Shown here: positions 17,913 through 27,067 of the stretch, in pieces
How positions within the stretch are numbered: position 1 is the first letter of the stretch
How the letters are laid out: the number at the start of each line of letters is the position of its first letter
Source: Halorubrum sp. GN11_10-6_MGM
GTDB lineage: Archaea > Halobacteriota > Halobacteria > Halobacteriales > Haloferacaceae
NCBI RefSeq assembly: GCF_005435165.1
Contig: NZ_SGUC01000001.1
Coordinates: forward strand, 1-64,000
DNA length: 64,000 nt
Reading direction: 5' to 3'
The notes under the pieces: generated by a model
Seen by the model: only the letters and a program-made list of their open reading frames with translations
Database searches by the model: none
What the model was told of the DNA's origin: nothing
Program-made: the position numbers and the translations under genes

Positions 17913-18054
17913 ACCGTAGGGGAGACCGGCCGCCGTTGTAAACGTTTTCGACTCTCAGGCCGAAGTTCGCGAAAACGGCCGATTCACGCGGGCGAGCGGC
18001 GGCTGCTTCGAGAGGCGGGAAAGAAAGGCGGTGCCGGCGGGCGCCGAGGCGGCC

Positions 18055-18402
18055 TCACAGGAACTCGCGGACCTCGGAGTACCACATGTCGTGGTGGTCG
18101 ACGGCGTCGAGCGCGTCCGCGACGTCGACCGCGATGGCGTGCCAGCAGCGCTGGTCGGGGTCGTCGGCGTCGAGGTTGTACGTCGCGTCGGCGCAGTTAC
18201 ACTCCCCGTCCTCGACGACGTACTCGTCCTCGTGGCCGACGACGACGGTGAAATCGCGGTAGCGCTTCACGCGCCCCTCGCCGACGGCCTCGATGGCGCG
18301 CTGGCCGCGGTCGCCGTGCGCCTCGACGATGGCCGCGGCGATCGGGCCGGTCAGCTCGCCGGCCTCCTCGATCGCCGAGCGCCAGTCGTCGACCGGCTCC
18401 AT
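18055..18402 (-). CDS. SWIM-type zinc-finger protein
   Basis: 115 residues. CNCADATYNLDADDPDQRCW followed by HAIA gives the CxC...CxH pattern of SWIM fingers, usually linked to DNA or protein binding. The rest is helical and acidic. No partner gene is adjacent. It is a conserved type of small haloarchaeal protein of unknown role. Confidence 0.7.
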   Translation of the reverse strand: MEPVDDWRSAIEEAGELTGPIAAAIVEAHGDRGQRAIEAVGEGRVKRYRDFTVVVGHEDEYVVEDGECNCADATYNLDADDPDQRCWHAIAVDVADALDAVDHHDMWYSEVREFL

Positions 18403-18448
18403 GTCCGCCCGTTCTCGGGCGGTCGGTTAAACAGCGTCGGTCGGATCG

Positions 18449-18620
18449 GTCCGGGACGGACCGTGTGGGGGCGAGTAGGATCTCGCGCTCGGAGCGCGGA
18501 CCGAACCCGCCGGTGTCCGGGACGGACCGTGTGGGGGCGAGTAGGCCGAGACGGACTGCGTCGGGGCGGGTAGGCCGAGACGGACTGCTCGGGGATAGGC
18601 CGAGACGGACCGCGTCAGGT
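18449..18620. repeat. GC-rich imperfect direct repeats between genes
   Basis: A 31-base unit is present in two identical copies (18449-18479 and 18515-18545). It is followed by three shorter related units that begin CCGAGACGGAC near 18546, 18575 and 18600, each ending in a GGGG-rich stretch. The array fills the gap between the SWIM gene and the next small gene. Unit length varies and no spacers are unique, so it is not CRISPR. Confidence 0.6.
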
Positions 18621-18683
18621 CGAGCGGGTCGAATCGAACCACCCGACGGGTGGTTTCAAGCCGCTTCCCCGCCTCCGTCCGGC

Positions 18684-18905
18684 ATGAACGAGATGTGCCA
18701 GCATTTGACGTACCGCGAGTCGGGCGACGGGAAGTCGTTCGAGACGGCCCGCGCGTTCTGTACCGTGACGGAGTCGTTCGTCCAGCCCATGCGCGCGGAC
18801 ATCTGTAACGCGCGCTACGATCTCGACCCCGCGACGGACTGCGAGTTCTACGTGGACTCGCAGGCGGAGCCGGCGGACGACGCGAGCCCCGACGCCGACC
18901 GATGA
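18684..18905 (+). CDS. Small cysteine-containing conserved protein
   Basis: 73 residues. Cysteines are at MCQHLTY, RAFCTVT, ADICNARYD and DCEFYV, a spacing that suggests a metal or redox site. Its TGA overlaps the start of the BKACE gene as ATGA, so the two are co-translated. The function is unknown. The start may instead be the second Met (residue 4). Confidence 0.65.
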   Translation: MNEMCQHLTYRESGDGKSFETARAFCTVTESFVQPMRADICNARYDLDPATDCEFYVDSQAEPADDASPDADR

Positions 18906-19744
18906 CCTACGACGACTACCTCGACGGGAAGCCGGCGATCGTCACCGCGGCACTCACCGGCGGCGTCCACGGGAAGGAGGCGCATCCCGACCTCCCGGAG
19001 ACGCCGGCAGAGATAGCGGCGGCCGCGGCCGCCTGCGAGGAGGCGGGCGCGAGCGTGCTCCACCTCCACGCGCGGCGGGACAACGGGGAGCGCGCCTTCT
19101 CGGCCGAGCGCTTTCAGGAAGTCGCGGACGCCGTTCGCGAGGCCACCGACGACGCCGTTCTCCAGCACTCGACGGGCGGGACGGCGGCGCCGGACGCCCT
19201 CCGGCACGAGCCGCTGCGGACCGACCCCGCGCCCGAGATGGCGTCGCTCGACATGGGCCCGCTCAACCGCTACGACCGGCTCACCTCGGAGAACACGCGC
19301 GAGCTGGTGGCGTCGCTCCACGCGGAGATGAAAGACAGGGGGATCAAGCCCGAGTTAGAGGTGTTCAACGACGGCCACCTCAACGAGTCGCTGGCGATCC
19401 TCGACGACCTCGACGACCCCCCGTACCTCAACTTCCTGTTCGGCGGCGGGACCACGTCACCGCCGCACCCGCGGAACCTGATCAACCGGGTCGAGGCGCT
19501 GCCCGAGGGCGTCGAGTTCAACGTGATCGGATTCGGCCCGCACCAGCTCCCGATGACGACCCAGTCGCTGCTGCTCGGTGGACACGTCCGGGTCGGCTTG
19601 GAGGACAACCGGTACTACGAGCGGGGTGAGTTGGCGACGAACGAGCAGCTGGTGGCGCGGGCGGCGCGGATCGCGGAGGAACTCGGGCGACCCGTGGCGA
19701 CGCCGGCGCAGACGCGGGAGCTACTGGGGCTACGCGGTCGGTAA
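18902..19744 (+). CDS. BKACE family beta-keto acid cleavage enzyme (DUF849)
   Basis: 280 residues of the TIM-barrel family typified by 3-keto-5-aminohexanoate cleavage enzyme, which condenses a beta-keto acid with acetyl-CoA and splits it to a CoA ester and acetoacetate. Family marks are ALTGGVHGKEAHPDLP at the start, VLHLHAR near 53-59, a glutamate in ELEVFNDGHL, FGGG near 181 and VRVGLEDNRYY near 232. Metal ligands are probably the two His of HLH and the Glu. The substrate is unknown. It is preceded with overlap by a small cysteine protein that could be an accessory subunit (inference). Confidence 0.85.
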   Translation: MTYDDYLDGKPAIVTAALTGGVHGKEAHPDLPETPAEIAAAAAACEEAGASVLHLHARRDNGERAFSAERFQEVADAVREATDDAVLQHSTGGTAAPDALRHEPLRTDPAPEMASLDMGPLNRYDRLTSENTRELVASLHAEMKDRGIKPELEVFNDGHLNESLAILDDLDDPPYLNFLFGGGTTSPPHPRNLINRVEALPEGVEFNVIGFGPHQLPMTTQSLLLGGHVRVGLEDNRYYERGELATNEQLVARAARIAEELGRPVATPAQTRELLGLRGR

Positions 19745-19780
19745 CGGAAGTTTGCGCCGCGGCCCTCGACAGCGATACGA

Positions 19781-19790
19781 TATTTAAATA
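19781..19790 (+). promoter_or_regulatory. TATA-like box in the AT-rich islet
   Basis: The palindromic TATTTAAATA is the first AT-rich element after the BKACE gene. It could start a transcript covering the small ORFs at 19803 or 19827 and the zinc-ribbon gene. Confidence 0.4.
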
Positions 19791-19802
19791 GAGAAGTGAG
19801 AG

Positions 19803-19916
19803 ATGTCGACGATTGCTTATACACAGATGTCCCCGTTGAAATCCAATATTCAGGTGCGTTTTCGACTGAAACAGCCGGTCGATGATAGCTGCGAGTACGT
19901 CATTACAGAACGTTGA
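19803..19916 (+). CDS. Possible 37-residue protein in the AT-rich islet
   Basis: The ORF reads MSTIAYTQMSPLKSNIQ then VRFRLKQPVDDSCEYVITER. Composition is protein-like, with mixed strand-forming residues, and codon use is far more A/T-rich than the surroundings. The internal Met at 19827 fits the upstream TATA spacing better, giving 29 residues. No family is recognised. It could be the remnant of a longer transferred gene. Confidence 0.35.
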   Translation: MSTIAYTQMSPLKSNIQVRFRLKQPVDDSCEYVITER

Positions 19917-19930
19917 GAAAATGTGAATAT

Positions 19931-19940
19931 AATTATATAT
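19931..19940 (+). promoter_or_regulatory. TATA box for the small zinc-ribbon gene
   Basis: AATTATATAT lies 22-31 bases before the ATG at 19962. It supports a leaderless start there rather than the earlier in-frame GTG at 19923. Confidence 0.5.
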
Positions 19941-19961
19941 TCTGCTGTCCAATTGCCCAAA

Positions 19962-20171
19962 ATGACGTGTACCCACTGCGGGGCGGCAGAACCCGACGAC
20001 TATACATTACGATTCTCTCCTACAGAGAGGGACCCTCAAACGGTCGAATTAGAGCTGTGCGATGAGTGTATCGAACGATTCCTCGCCGAAGAAAGCGCAG
20101 AACTCGTTTCTCCGGACATCGTGGCGATTGAGGATACCCTATCTGATGAAATTCTTGGTAACCATCGGTAG
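19962..20171 (+). CDS. Small zinc-ribbon protein
   Basis: 69 residues. CTHCG near the start and CDEC around residue 30 form a two-knuckle CxxC...CxxC zinc ribbon. The remainder is an acidic helical tail with LSDEILGNHR at the end. Codon use is much more A/T-rich than its neighbours, suggesting recent transfer. A similar CxRC/CxEC small protein of native codon use is at 27068. Function is unknown; a nucleic-acid or protein adaptor is plausible. Confidence 0.65.
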   Translation: MTCTHCGAAEPDDYTLRFSPTERDPQTVELELCDECIERFLAEESAELVSPDIVAIEDTLSDEILGNHR

Positions 20172-20329
20172 GCGGGCGTTCTGTACCGACCGGTAGGTGG
20201 GCGAAGTATGTCGCTAGCAGAGGAGTTCGACAGAGCCAACGATTTATACATAAGCGGCTGAGATTTCGGCTCCGCTCACCCCAGAATCGTCGACCATTTA
20301 TAAGCGACCGCAGCCGAAAACGCCCGGTC

Positions 20330-22207
20330 CTACTCCAGGACGATCAGCACGTCGCCCATGTCGACGCTGTCGCCCTCGCCGACGTGGACGCTCGCGACGG
20401 TGCCGCCGCGCTCGGCGACCACGTCGTTCTCCATCTTCATCGCTTCGAGGACGCAGACCACGTCGCCCGCGGCGACCTCGTCGCCCTCATCGACGTCGAC
20501 CGAGAGGATCGTCCCCTGCATCTCCGCGTCGATGGCCTCGCCGCCCTCCGCGACGTCGACGCCGCCATCGTCGCCGTCGTCGTCGGATTTCGCCTGCGGG
20601 GGGCGCTGCGCGCCGCTGCCGCCTCCCGCGCCGCCCTCGGGCACCGGGATCGCGGGCGCGCCGCGCTCCTCCAGCTCGACCTCGAAGCGCTTGCCGTTCA
20701 CCTCGACGGTGAACTCGCGTTCGGTCACCTCCTCCTCGTCGTCGCCCGTCGAGGCGGACTCCGTGCCCCATTTCTCCTGCGCCTCGGCGACCAGCTCCCG
20801 GTCGAGCTCCTCGTCGAGGTACTTCGTCGTGTGCGTCCCGTCGACGAAGCGCTCGTCGTCGAGCATGAGCCGATGGAACGGGACGATCGTGACGACGCCG
20901 TCGAGCTCGTACTCCGCGAGCGCGCGCTTCGAGCGGGCGAGACACTCCTCGCGGTCGCTCCCCCACACGATCAGCTTCGCGATCATCGAGTCGTAGTCGG
21001 TGACCAGCTCGTCGCCCTGCCGGAGCGCGTCGTCGACGCGCACGCCGATCCCGCCCGGCGGGTCGTACGTCTCCAGCGACCCCTCGTTGGCGGGCTGGAA
21101 GTCGTTCGCGGCGTTTTCCGCGTTGATCCGGAACTCGATAGCGTGCCCCTCCAGCTCCACGTCCGCCTGCGAGACGGAGAGCCCCTCGCCGCTGGCGACC
21201 CGGAGCTGCTCTTTGACGATGTCGATCCCCGTCAGCTCCTCGGTGACGGTGTGCTCGACCTGAATCCGGGTGTTGACTTCGAGGAAGTAGAAGGGCGTGT
21301 CGGGACCGAGCGGTTCGTCCGGGTCGCGGTCGGGGTCCTCCTCGACGAGGAACTCGACTGTCCCGGCGTTGGTGTAATCGGCGGCGGCGACGCCGCGGCG
21401 GGCGGCCTCGCCGATCTTCTCGCGCAGCTCGTCCGAGAGCGCGGGGGAGGGTCCCTCCTCGATCACCTTCTGGTGGCGGCGCTGGAGCGAGCAGTCGCGC
21501 TCGCCGAGGTGGACCACGTCGGACGTGTCCGCGGGTCCCTCGCCGTCGTCGCCCTCGTCCGCGACGATCTGCACCTCGACGTGGCGGGGGGTCTGGAGGT
21601 AGCGTTCGAGGTACACCGAGTCGTTCGAGAAATACGCCTCGCCTTCGCGTTTCGCGGATTCGAGCGCCTCGGCGGCCTCGTCCGCGCTCTCGACGACCTT
21701 CATCCCGCGGCCGCCGCCGCCCCCTTCGGCCTTGATCGCGACGGGGTAGCCGTACTCGTCGCCGAACTCCGTGACTGCCTCGACGTCGGTGACCGGCTCC
21801 GTCGTCCCGGGGACGATCGGGACGTCCGCGTCGTCCATCACGCGGCGGGCATGCGTCTTCTCCCCGAGCCGCTCCATCGCGTCGCTTTCGGGGCCGATCC
21901 ACGTGATCCCGTCCGCCGCCTCGACGCGGGCGGCGAAGTCGGCGTTCTCCGCGAGGAAGCCGTAGCCGGGGTGGATCGCGTCGGCGCCGGCCGAGCGCGC
22001 CGCCTCGACGACGGCCTCGCCGTCGAGGTACGAGTCGGCAGCGCGGGCGGGGCCGACGTTGTACGCCTCGTCCGCGTACCGGACGTGGCCGCCGTGCTTG
22101 TCGGCGTCGCTGTAGACAGCGACGGTGTCGACGCCCAGCTCCGCACAGGCGCGCATCACACGGACCGCGATCTCGCCGCGGTTCGCCACGAGAACCTTAT
22201 CGAACAT
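20330..22207 (-). CDS. pccA: Acyl-CoA (propionyl/acetyl-CoA) carboxylase, biotin carboxylase and biotin carrier subunit
   Basis: 625 residues. The biotin carboxylase domain begins [20 protein letters not shown] and has the ATP-grasp glycine loop [12 protein letters not shown] near 160. A Gly/Asp-rich linker (about 530-560) leads to a biotinyl domain with the biotin lysine in [11 protein letters not shown] near residue 595. It carboxylates its own biotin, which PccB uses to carboxylate propionyl- or acetyl-CoA. ATG 22207 is chosen over an earlier in-frame GTG/ATG because the family always starts here. It is on the same strand as pccX and pccB, with a divergent small membrane-protein gene between. 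Confidence 0.93.
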   Translation of the reverse strand: MFDKVLVANRGEIAVRVMRACAELGVDTVAVYSDADKHGGHVRYADEAYNVGPARAADSYLDGEAVVEAARSAGADAIHPGYGFLAENADFAARVEAADGITWIGPESDAMERLGEKTHARRVMDDADVPIVPGTTEPVTDVEAVTEFGDEYGYPVAIKAEGGGGGRGMKVVESADEAAEALESAKREGEAYFSNDSVYLERYLQTPRHVEVQIVADEGDDGEGPADTSDVVHLGERDCSLQRRHQKVIEEGPSPALSDELREKIGEAARRGVAAADYTNAGTVEFLVEEDPDRDPDEPLGPDTPFYFLEVNTRIQVEHTVTEELTGIDIVKEQLRVASGEGLSVSQADVELEGHAIEFRINAENAANDFQPANEGSLETYDPPGGIGVRVDDALRQGDELVTDYDSMIAKLIVWGSDREECLARSKRALAEYELDGVVTIVPFHRLMLDDERFVDGTHTTKYLDEELDRELVAEAQEKWGTESASTGDDEEEVTEREFTVEVNGKRFEVELEERGAPAIPVPEGGAGGGSGAQRPPQAKSDDDGDDGGVDVAEGGEAIDAEMQGTILSVDVDEGDEVAAGDVVCVLEAMKMENDVVAERGGTVASVHVGEGDSVDMGDVLIVLE

Positions 22208-22293
22208 TCCTGTCGGTTCTTCCACCAACTGCTACCAAACTCTGTCGGTCCGTGCCGAGACGGTTAAGGGGGCCGCGGACGCCACGGTGAGGT

Positions 22294-22506
22294 ATGCTCG
22301 ACGCCGGAAATCCGTACGTGCTGCCGTCGGTACTGGTCGGCGCCGCCGTCTACCTCGGGCTCACGGTCGCCACGGACGTCTCGCTTCCGATCCGGATCGC
22401 CGCCCTCCTCGCCTTCGTAGTCGTCGTCCCGACGGTTCTCAACCGGCTGTTCGGCGGCCGAGGGGAGCCGACGAGCCCGGGTGACGACGAGCCCAGCGGG
22501 GAGTGA
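22294..22506 (+). CDS. Small membrane protein, 70 residues
   Basis: Two transmembrane segments (about 8-26 and 30-50) are followed by a basic RLFGGRGE stop-transfer and an acidic tail. It sits inside the carboxylase locus but on the opposite strand, divergent from pccA. Function is unknown. Confidence 0.6.
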   Translation: MLDAGNPYVLPSVLVGAAVYLGLTVATDVSLPIRIAALLAFVVVVPTVLNRLFGGRGEPTSPGDDEPSGE

Positions 22507-22545
22507 TCGCCGCCCGCGACGGATCGAGAGAGATGTTACCACAGG

Positions 22546-22552
22546 TATATAT
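22546..22552. promoter_or_regulatory. TATA-like box in a convergent intergenic region
   Basis: TATATAT stands in the 240-base gap between the ends of the small membrane-protein gene and pccX, where neither neighbour needs a promoter. It is followed at about 22578-22591 by a short CCCTGA-GT-CAGGG stem. It may drive an unannotated RNA. Confidence 0.3.
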
Positions 22553-22746
22553 GCCGGCGGGCGTATCTGTAAACGCGCCCTGAGTCAGGGCCGGGTCGAC
22601 GGCGCGACGATCTGACGCCGCGCTGTCGGGGGAATGTACGCGGCCGGACGCCCCCGCGTCCGGCGACACCGTTCGACGTGTCGAGTACCCGACCAGCGAC
22701 GGCGCTGTCGCGTGTCGAGCCCGAAAAATCGGCGCCGCCCTCCCGC

Positions 22747-23073
22747 TCAGAACCGGTCGCTGCGACCGGCCGCGGTCCACGGGTCCGCGGGCGCGTCGGC
22801 GGGGACGCGCACCCGGCGGCGGTGGAGCCGGTCGATCCGCCCGGCGAGCGCCCAGATCCCCTCGTCGCGGCCGTCGTCCGCCTCGCTCGCGGCGGCCGCT
22901 GCCGCCGCCAACTCGCCGTCGCGGAGGTGCGCGGCGACGGCGGCGGCGATGGCGGCCGCCTCGTCGTCGCGGGCGTCGTCGGGGATCGACAGACCGGGGA
23001 GCGCGGCCGCTTCGGCGGCGGTCGATCCGGCGTCGGCCGTCCCGGAATCGGCGGGATCGTCGTCGGTCGCCAT
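22747..23073 (-). CDS. pccX: Third small subunit of the haloarchaeal acyl-CoA carboxylase (PccX-like)
   Basis: 108 residues with an Ala/Asp-rich first half and a C-terminal segment [19 protein letters not shown], reminiscent of the epsilon-type subunits of actinobacterial acyl-CoA carboxylases. In Haloferax mediterranei a small third subunit, PccX, is needed for propionyl-CoA carboxylase activity. The gene overlaps the pccB stop by one base, so it is co-translated with PccB. Assignment rests on position and size more than on motifs. Confidence 0.75.
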   Translation of the reverse strand: MATDDDPADSGTADAGSTAAEAAALPGLSIPDDARDDEAAAIAAAVAAHLRDGELAAAAAAASEADDGRDEGIWALAGRIDRLHRRRVRVPADAPADPWTAAGRSDRF

Positions 23074-24617
23074 CAGATCGGGATGTTGCCGTGCTTCTTG
23101 GCGGGCTGGTCCGGCTTCTTCCCCTTCAGCATCTTCAGGTCCTCGACGAGGCGCGCGCGCGTCTCGGTCGGCTCGATCACGTCGTCGACGAAACCGCGGT
23201 CCGCCGCGGTGTAGGGGTTGGCGAACTCCTCGCGGTACTCGTCGATGAGCTCCTGTCTGCGCGCGTCCGGGTCGTCCGCCTCGGCCAGCTCCTCGCGGTA
23301 GAGGACGTTGACCGCGCCCTTCGGCCCCATCACCGCGATCTCCGAGGTGGGCCACGCGTAGTTGACGTCGCCGCCGATGTGTTTCGACGACATCACGCAG
23401 TAGGCGCCGCCGTACGCCTTCCGGGTGATGACGGTGAGCAGCGGGACGGTCGCCTCCGAGAAGGCGTACAGCAGCTTCGCGCCGTGACGGATGATCCCGT
23501 TGTGCTCTTGGTCGGTGCCGGGCATGAAGCCGGGAACGTCCTCGAAGGTGAGGATCGGGATGTTGAACGCGTCACAGAAGCGGACGAACCGCGCGCCCTT
23601 CTGGCTCGCCTCGATGTCGAGCGTGCCCGCGTTCACGCGGGGGTTGTTCGCGACGACGCCGACGGAGTGGCCGTCGAGCCGGGCGAAGCCGACGACGATG
23701 TTCTTCGCGAAGTTCTCGTGCACCTCGAAGAACGACCCCTCGTCGACGACGCTGCCGATCACGTCCTTCATGTCGTACGGCTTCCGGGGCGCGTCGGGGA
23801 CGATCTCGGCGAGCTCGTCGTCCGCGCGCTCCGGGTCGTCCCACGGCTCGACCCGAGGCGGGTCCTCCACGTTGTTCGCCGGGAGGTACGACAACAGCCG
23901 CGCGATGTTGTCGAGCGCCTCCTCCTCGCTCTCTTCGGCGAAGTGCGCGACGCCGGAGGTCGACGAGTGGGTGACCGCACCGCCCAGCTCCTCGAAGCTC
24001 ACCTCCTCACCGGTGACCGTCTCGATGACGTCCGGCCCGGTGATGAACATGTGCGAGGTGTCTTTCACCATGAAAGTGAAATCCGTGATGGCGGGCGAGT
24101 ACACCGCGCCGCCGGCACAGGGCCCCATGATCGCCGAGATCTGGGGTATCACGCCCGACGCCTCGGTGTTTCGGCGGAAGATCTCGGCGAAGCCGGCGAG
24201 CGAGGCGACGCCCTCCTGAATCCGGGCGCCCGCGGAGTCGTTGAGGCCGACGACCGGCGCGCCCACGTCCATCGCCTTGTCCATCACCTTACACACCTTC
24301 TCGGCGAACACCTCGCCGAGCGACCCGCCGAAGACGGTGAAGTCGTGCGCGAAGACGAACGTCTTCCGGCCGTTCACCTCGCCGTAGCCGGTCACCACGC
24401 CGTCGCCCGGGATCTGCTGTTCCTCCATTCCGAACGTGTGGTTTCGGTGGGTGCGGAACCGGTCGAACTCGTGGAACGTGCCGTCGTCGAGGAAGTAGTC
24501 GATCCGCTCGCGGGCGGTCATCTTCCCCTTGTCGTGTTGTGACTGGATCCGGTCTTCGCCCCCGCCCTTCGCCGCCCGCTCGCGGCGCTCTCGGAGGTCC
24601 TCGATACGGTCGTCCAT
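23073..24617 (-). CDS. pccB: Acyl-CoA (propionyl-CoA) carboxylase carboxyltransferase subunit
   Basis: 514 residues, the usual PccB length. Both crotonase-like halves are present, with [18 protein letters not shown] near 120, [16 protein letters not shown] near 150 and the C-terminal [28 protein letters not shown]. It transfers the carboxyl group from biotin to propionyl-CoA or acetyl-CoA. The ATG at 24617 opens [15 protein letters not shown] as in the family; a GTG two codons earlier is possible. It is transcribed divergently from the ribosomal stalk operon. Confidence 0.93.
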   Translation of the reverse strand: MDDRIEDLRERRERAAKGGGEDRIQSQHDKGKMTARERIDYFLDDGTFHEFDRFRTHRNHTFGMEEQQIPGDGVVTGYGEVNGRKTFVFAHDFTVFGGSLGEVFAEKVCKVMDKAMDVGAPVVGLNDSAGARIQEGVASLAGFAEIFRRNTEASGVIPQISAIMGPCAGGAVYSPAITDFTFMVKDTSHMFITGPDVIETVTGEEVSFEELGGAVTHSSTSGVAHFAEESEEEALDNIARLLSYLPANNVEDPPRVEPWDDPERADDELAEIVPDAPRKPYDMKDVIGSVVDEGSFFEVHENFAKNIVVGFARLDGHSVGVVANNPRVNAGTLDIEASQKGARFVRFCDAFNIPILTFEDVPGFMPGTDQEHNGIIRHGAKLLYAFSEATVPLLTVITRKAYGGAYCVMSSKHIGGDVNYAWPTSEIAVMGPKGAVNVLYREELAEADDPDARRQELIDEYREEFANPYTAADRGFVDDVIEPTETRARLVEDLKMLKGKKPDQPAKKHGNIPI

Positions 24618-24822
24618 TGTCACGGCGGACCACCCTGCGTCATTACCTCGTGGGTCGGCGACCGCCGTCAAAAGGGTTCCCCTATCCGACGTTTTCGACC
24701 TCGACGGACGTCGAACACGGCCGCGACGCCGGCGGCGGCGAAAAGCGGGGACCCGCGACGACGCCGCGATCACCGCGGAACGGCCCTGTCTCGGGTTCAC
24801 ACGGCGACCGGCGGTTCGACGC

Positions 24823-24829
24823 TTTTAAA
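24823..24829 (+). promoter_or_regulatory. Promoter of the L1-L10-L12 operon
   Basis: TTTTAAA, with transcription expected near 24850, gives an unusually long leader of about 64 bases before the L1 ATG. The 205 bases between the pccB start and this box hold no other recognisable feature. Confidence 0.6.
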
Positions 24830-24845
24830 CCTCCGATGAACCACT

Positions 24846-24880
24846 CTCCGATGAGACAGGCTTCGCCTGTTTCACTGACC
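24846..24880 (+). promoter_or_regulatory. L1-binding structure in the mRNA leader
   Basis: The leader reads GATGAG (24850-24855), then ACAGGC-TTC-GCCTGT (24856-24870), then TTCACTGACC. GATGA and CACTG strands flanking a short helix are the hallmark of the L1 site in 23S rRNA and in archaeal L1 mRNAs. From established work on Halobacterium and Methanococcus, L1 represses its own operon by binding such a mimic. CTCCGATGA also occurs just upstream at 24831-24839, so the loop strand is duplicated. Confidence 0.7.
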
Positions 24881-24913
24881 CGTAGGAGCGACCTGCGTAC
24901 TACGGAGGTGAAA

Positions 24914-25552
24914 ATGGCAGACACAATACAAGAGGCCGTAACCCTCGCACTCGACGATGCGCCCGAGCGGAACTTCCGCGAGACCGTGGACATCGCGATC
25001 AACCTGCGAGACCTCGACCTCAACGATCCGTCGAACCGTATCGACGAGTCCGTCGTGCTGCCGGCTGGAACGGGGCAGGAGACACAGATCGTCGTCTTCG
25101 CGGAGGGCGAAACCGCCGTCCGCGCACAGGACGTCGCTGACGAAGTGCTCGACAGCGACGACCTCGAAGACCTTGGAGACGACGACGACCGCGCAAAGGA
25201 TCTGGCCGACGAGACCGACTTCTTCGTCGCGGAGGCCAACCTGATGCAGGACATCGGTCGGTACCTCGGTACCGTCCTCGGTCCGCGCGGGAAGATGCCT
25301 ACCCCACTACAGCCGGACGACGACGTCGTCGACACAGTCAACCGGATGAAGAACACGGTGCAGCTCCGGTCGCGCGACCGGCGCACGTTCCACACCCGCG
25401 TCGGCGCCGAGGACATGGGCGCCGACGCGATCTCGGACAACATCGACGTCATCATCCGGCGGCTCGAAGCGAACCTCGAGAAGGGCCCGCTCAACATCGA
25501 CGGGATCTACGTGAAGACCACGATGGGTCCCGCGAAGGAGGTGCCCGTATGA
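24914..25552 (+). CDS. rpl1: Ribosomal protein uL1
   Basis: 212 residues. L1 forms the mobile stalk near the ribosomal E site. The signature [20 protein letters not shown] lies near residue 113-132, followed by [20 protein letters not shown]. An acidic insertion ([10 protein letters not shown]) is typical of halophiles. It has a strong GGAGGTGA Shine-Dalgarno at 24904-24911, unusual among the leaderless genes here, consistent with a controlled leader. uL11, which precedes L1 in some archaeal clusters, is not in this window. Confidence 0.96.
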   Translation: MADTIQEAVTLALDDAPERNFRETVDIAINLRDLDLNDPSNRIDESVVLPAGTGQETQIVVFAEGETAVRAQDVADEVLDSDDLEDLGDDDDRAKDLADETDFFVAEANLMQDIGRYLGTVLGPRGKMPTPLQPDDDVVDTVNRMKNTVQLRSRDRRTFHTRVGAEDMGADAISDNIDVIIRRLEANLEKGPLNIDGIYVKTTMGPAKEVPV

Positions 25553-26589
25553 GCTCGGTCCGCAAGACCGAGACGATCCCCGAGTGGAAACGGGAGGAGG
25601 TCGACGAGCTCGTCGACTTCATCGACTCCTACCAGTCCGTCGGGATCGTCGGCGTGGCCGGCATCCCGAGCCGGCAGCTCCAGGCCATGCGCCGGGAGCT
25701 CCACGGCTCGGCGGCCGTCCGCATGAGCCGCAACACGCTCACGAACCGGGCGCTCGACGAGGTCGACGACGGCGTCGAGGCGCTGACGGAGTACGTCAGC
25801 GGCCAGGTGGCGCTCGTCGGCACCAACGACAACCCGTTCGGCCTCTTCAAGCAGCTCGAAGCCTCGAAGACGCCCGCCCCGATCAACGCGGGCGAGGTGA
25901 CCCCCAACGACATCGTGATCCCCGAGGGCGACACCGGCGTCGACCCGGGACCGTTCGTCGGCGAGCTCCAGACCGTGGGCGCGTCCGCCCGCATCATGGA
26001 CGGCTCGATCAAGGTGACCGAGGACTCGACCGTGCTGGAGGAGGGCGAGGTCGTCGACGACGACCTCGCGAACGTCCTCGTCGAGCTCGGCATCGAGCCC
26101 AAGGAGGTCGGCTTGGACCTGCGCGCCGTCTACTCGGAGGGCGTCTTCTTCGAGCCGGACGAGCTCGAAATCGACGTCGACGAGTACCGCGCGGACATTC
26201 AGTCCGCCGCGGCCGCCGCGCGCAACCTCTCGGTCAACGCCGCGTACCCGACGGCCGCCACCGCCGGCACCCTTCTCGCGAAGGCGTCCGGCGAGGCGAA
26301 GTCCGTCGGCCTGTTCGCGGAGATCGAGAGCCCGGACGTCGTGCCCGACCTGATCGGGAAGGCCGACGCCCAGCTGCGCGCGCTCGCGGCGCAGATCGAC
26401 GACGAAGAGGCGCTCCCTGAGGAGCTCCAGGGCGTCGAGGCCGCGCCGGCTGCGGAGCCGGCCGACGACGACGCCGACGAGGAGGAACAGGCGGACGAAG
26501 CAACGGAAGACGCCGAGGAGGCCGACGACGACGCCGACGACGACGACGGCGACGACGGCGGCGAAGGTCTCGGCGCGATGTTCGGATAA
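25549..26589 (+). CDS. rpl10: Ribosomal protein uL10 (P0)
   Basis: 346 residues, the long archaeal form. The N-terminal rRNA-binding domain (about 1-105) contains [20 protein letters not shown]. The central P0 domain follows, then helices that bind P1 dimers, an acidic hinge, and the terminal [10 protein letters not shown]. That terminal peptide recruits translation factors and matches the end of P1. The ATG overlaps the L1 stop (ATGA) and has AAGGAGGTG at 25535-25543, so translation is coupled to L1 and shares its repression. Confidence 0.96.
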   Translation: MSSVRKTETIPEWKREEVDELVDFIDSYQSVGIVGVAGIPSRQLQAMRRELHGSAAVRMSRNTLTNRALDEVDDGVEALTEYVSGQVALVGTNDNPFGLFKQLEASKTPAPINAGEVTPNDIVIPEGDTGVDPGPFVGELQTVGASARIMDGSIKVTEDSTVLEEGEVVDDDLANVLVELGIEPKEVGLDLRAVYSEGVFFEPDELEIDVDEYRADIQSAAAAARNLSVNAAYPTAATAGTLLAKASGEAKSVGLFAEIESPDVVPDLIGKADAQLRALAAQIDDEEALPEELQGVEAAPAAEPADDDADEEEQADEATEDAEEADDDADDDDGDDGGEGLGAMFG

Positions 26590-26605
26590 CACGAGGTACA
26601 CACCA

Positions 26606-26950
26606 ATGGAATACGTTTACGCTGCGCTCATCCTGAACGAGACTGGCGAAGAGATCAACGAAGACAACGTCACCGGCGTGCTGGAAGCCGCCGGCGTCGA
26701 CGTCGAGGAGTCCCGCGTCAAGGCGCTCGTCGCCGCGCTGGAGGACGTCGACATCGAGGAGGCCATCGAGACGGCCGCCGCGGCCCCGGCCGCCGGCGCG
26801 TCCGCCGGTGGCGCCGCCGACGCCGACGCGTCGGCCGACGAGGCTGACGACGACGACGACGAGGCCGGCGAGGCCGACGCCGCCGACGAGGCGGACGACG
26901 ACGAGGAAGACGGCGACGGCGGCGAAGGGCTCGGCGAGCTCTTCGGTTAA
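26606..26950 (+). CDS. rpl12: Ribosomal protein P1 (L12)
   Basis: 114 residues. The N-terminal helical dimerisation domain ([20 protein letters not shown] onward) is followed by an Ala/Asp/Glu hinge and the conserved tail [10 protein letters not shown], which binds GTPase factors. GAGGT precedes the start. It is the last gene of the stalk operon, with a T-run 40 bases downstream. Confidence 0.95.
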   Translation: MEYVYAALILNETGEEINEDNVTGVLEAAGVDVEESRVKALVAALEDVDIEEAIETAAAAPAAGASAGGAADADASADEADDDDDEAGEADAADEADDDEEDGDGGEGLGELFG

Positions 26951-26990
26951 ACCGGCGTTCCGGACGCCGACCGCGTCGACCGACCACCGA

Positions 26991-26995
26991 TTTTT
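26991..26995 (+). terminator. T-run after the stalk operon
   Basis: TTTTT follows a GC-rich stretch about 40 bases after the P1 stop. T-runs without hairpins end transcription in archaea. Confidence 0.35.
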
Positions 26996-27067
26996 GCCGA
27001 CGAGTCAGTATCCGGAGTGATAACGCCGTCCGCGAGTTTATATGTCGATCTCGAAAACGGTGAGTCG

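Noticed and set aside
18449-18620. CRISPR array
   Set aside because: Repeat units differ in length and sequence, there are no uniform unique spacers, and no cas genes are in the window.
20036-20251. 71-residue minus-strand ORF in the AT-rich islet
   Set aside because: It is antisense to the small zinc-ribbon gene, Ser/Arg-rich, and has no box at the right distance.
20384-22267. 627-residue open frame antisense to pccA
   Set aside because: Shadow of a well-supported carboxylase gene; composition is typical of antisense frames in GC-rich DNA.
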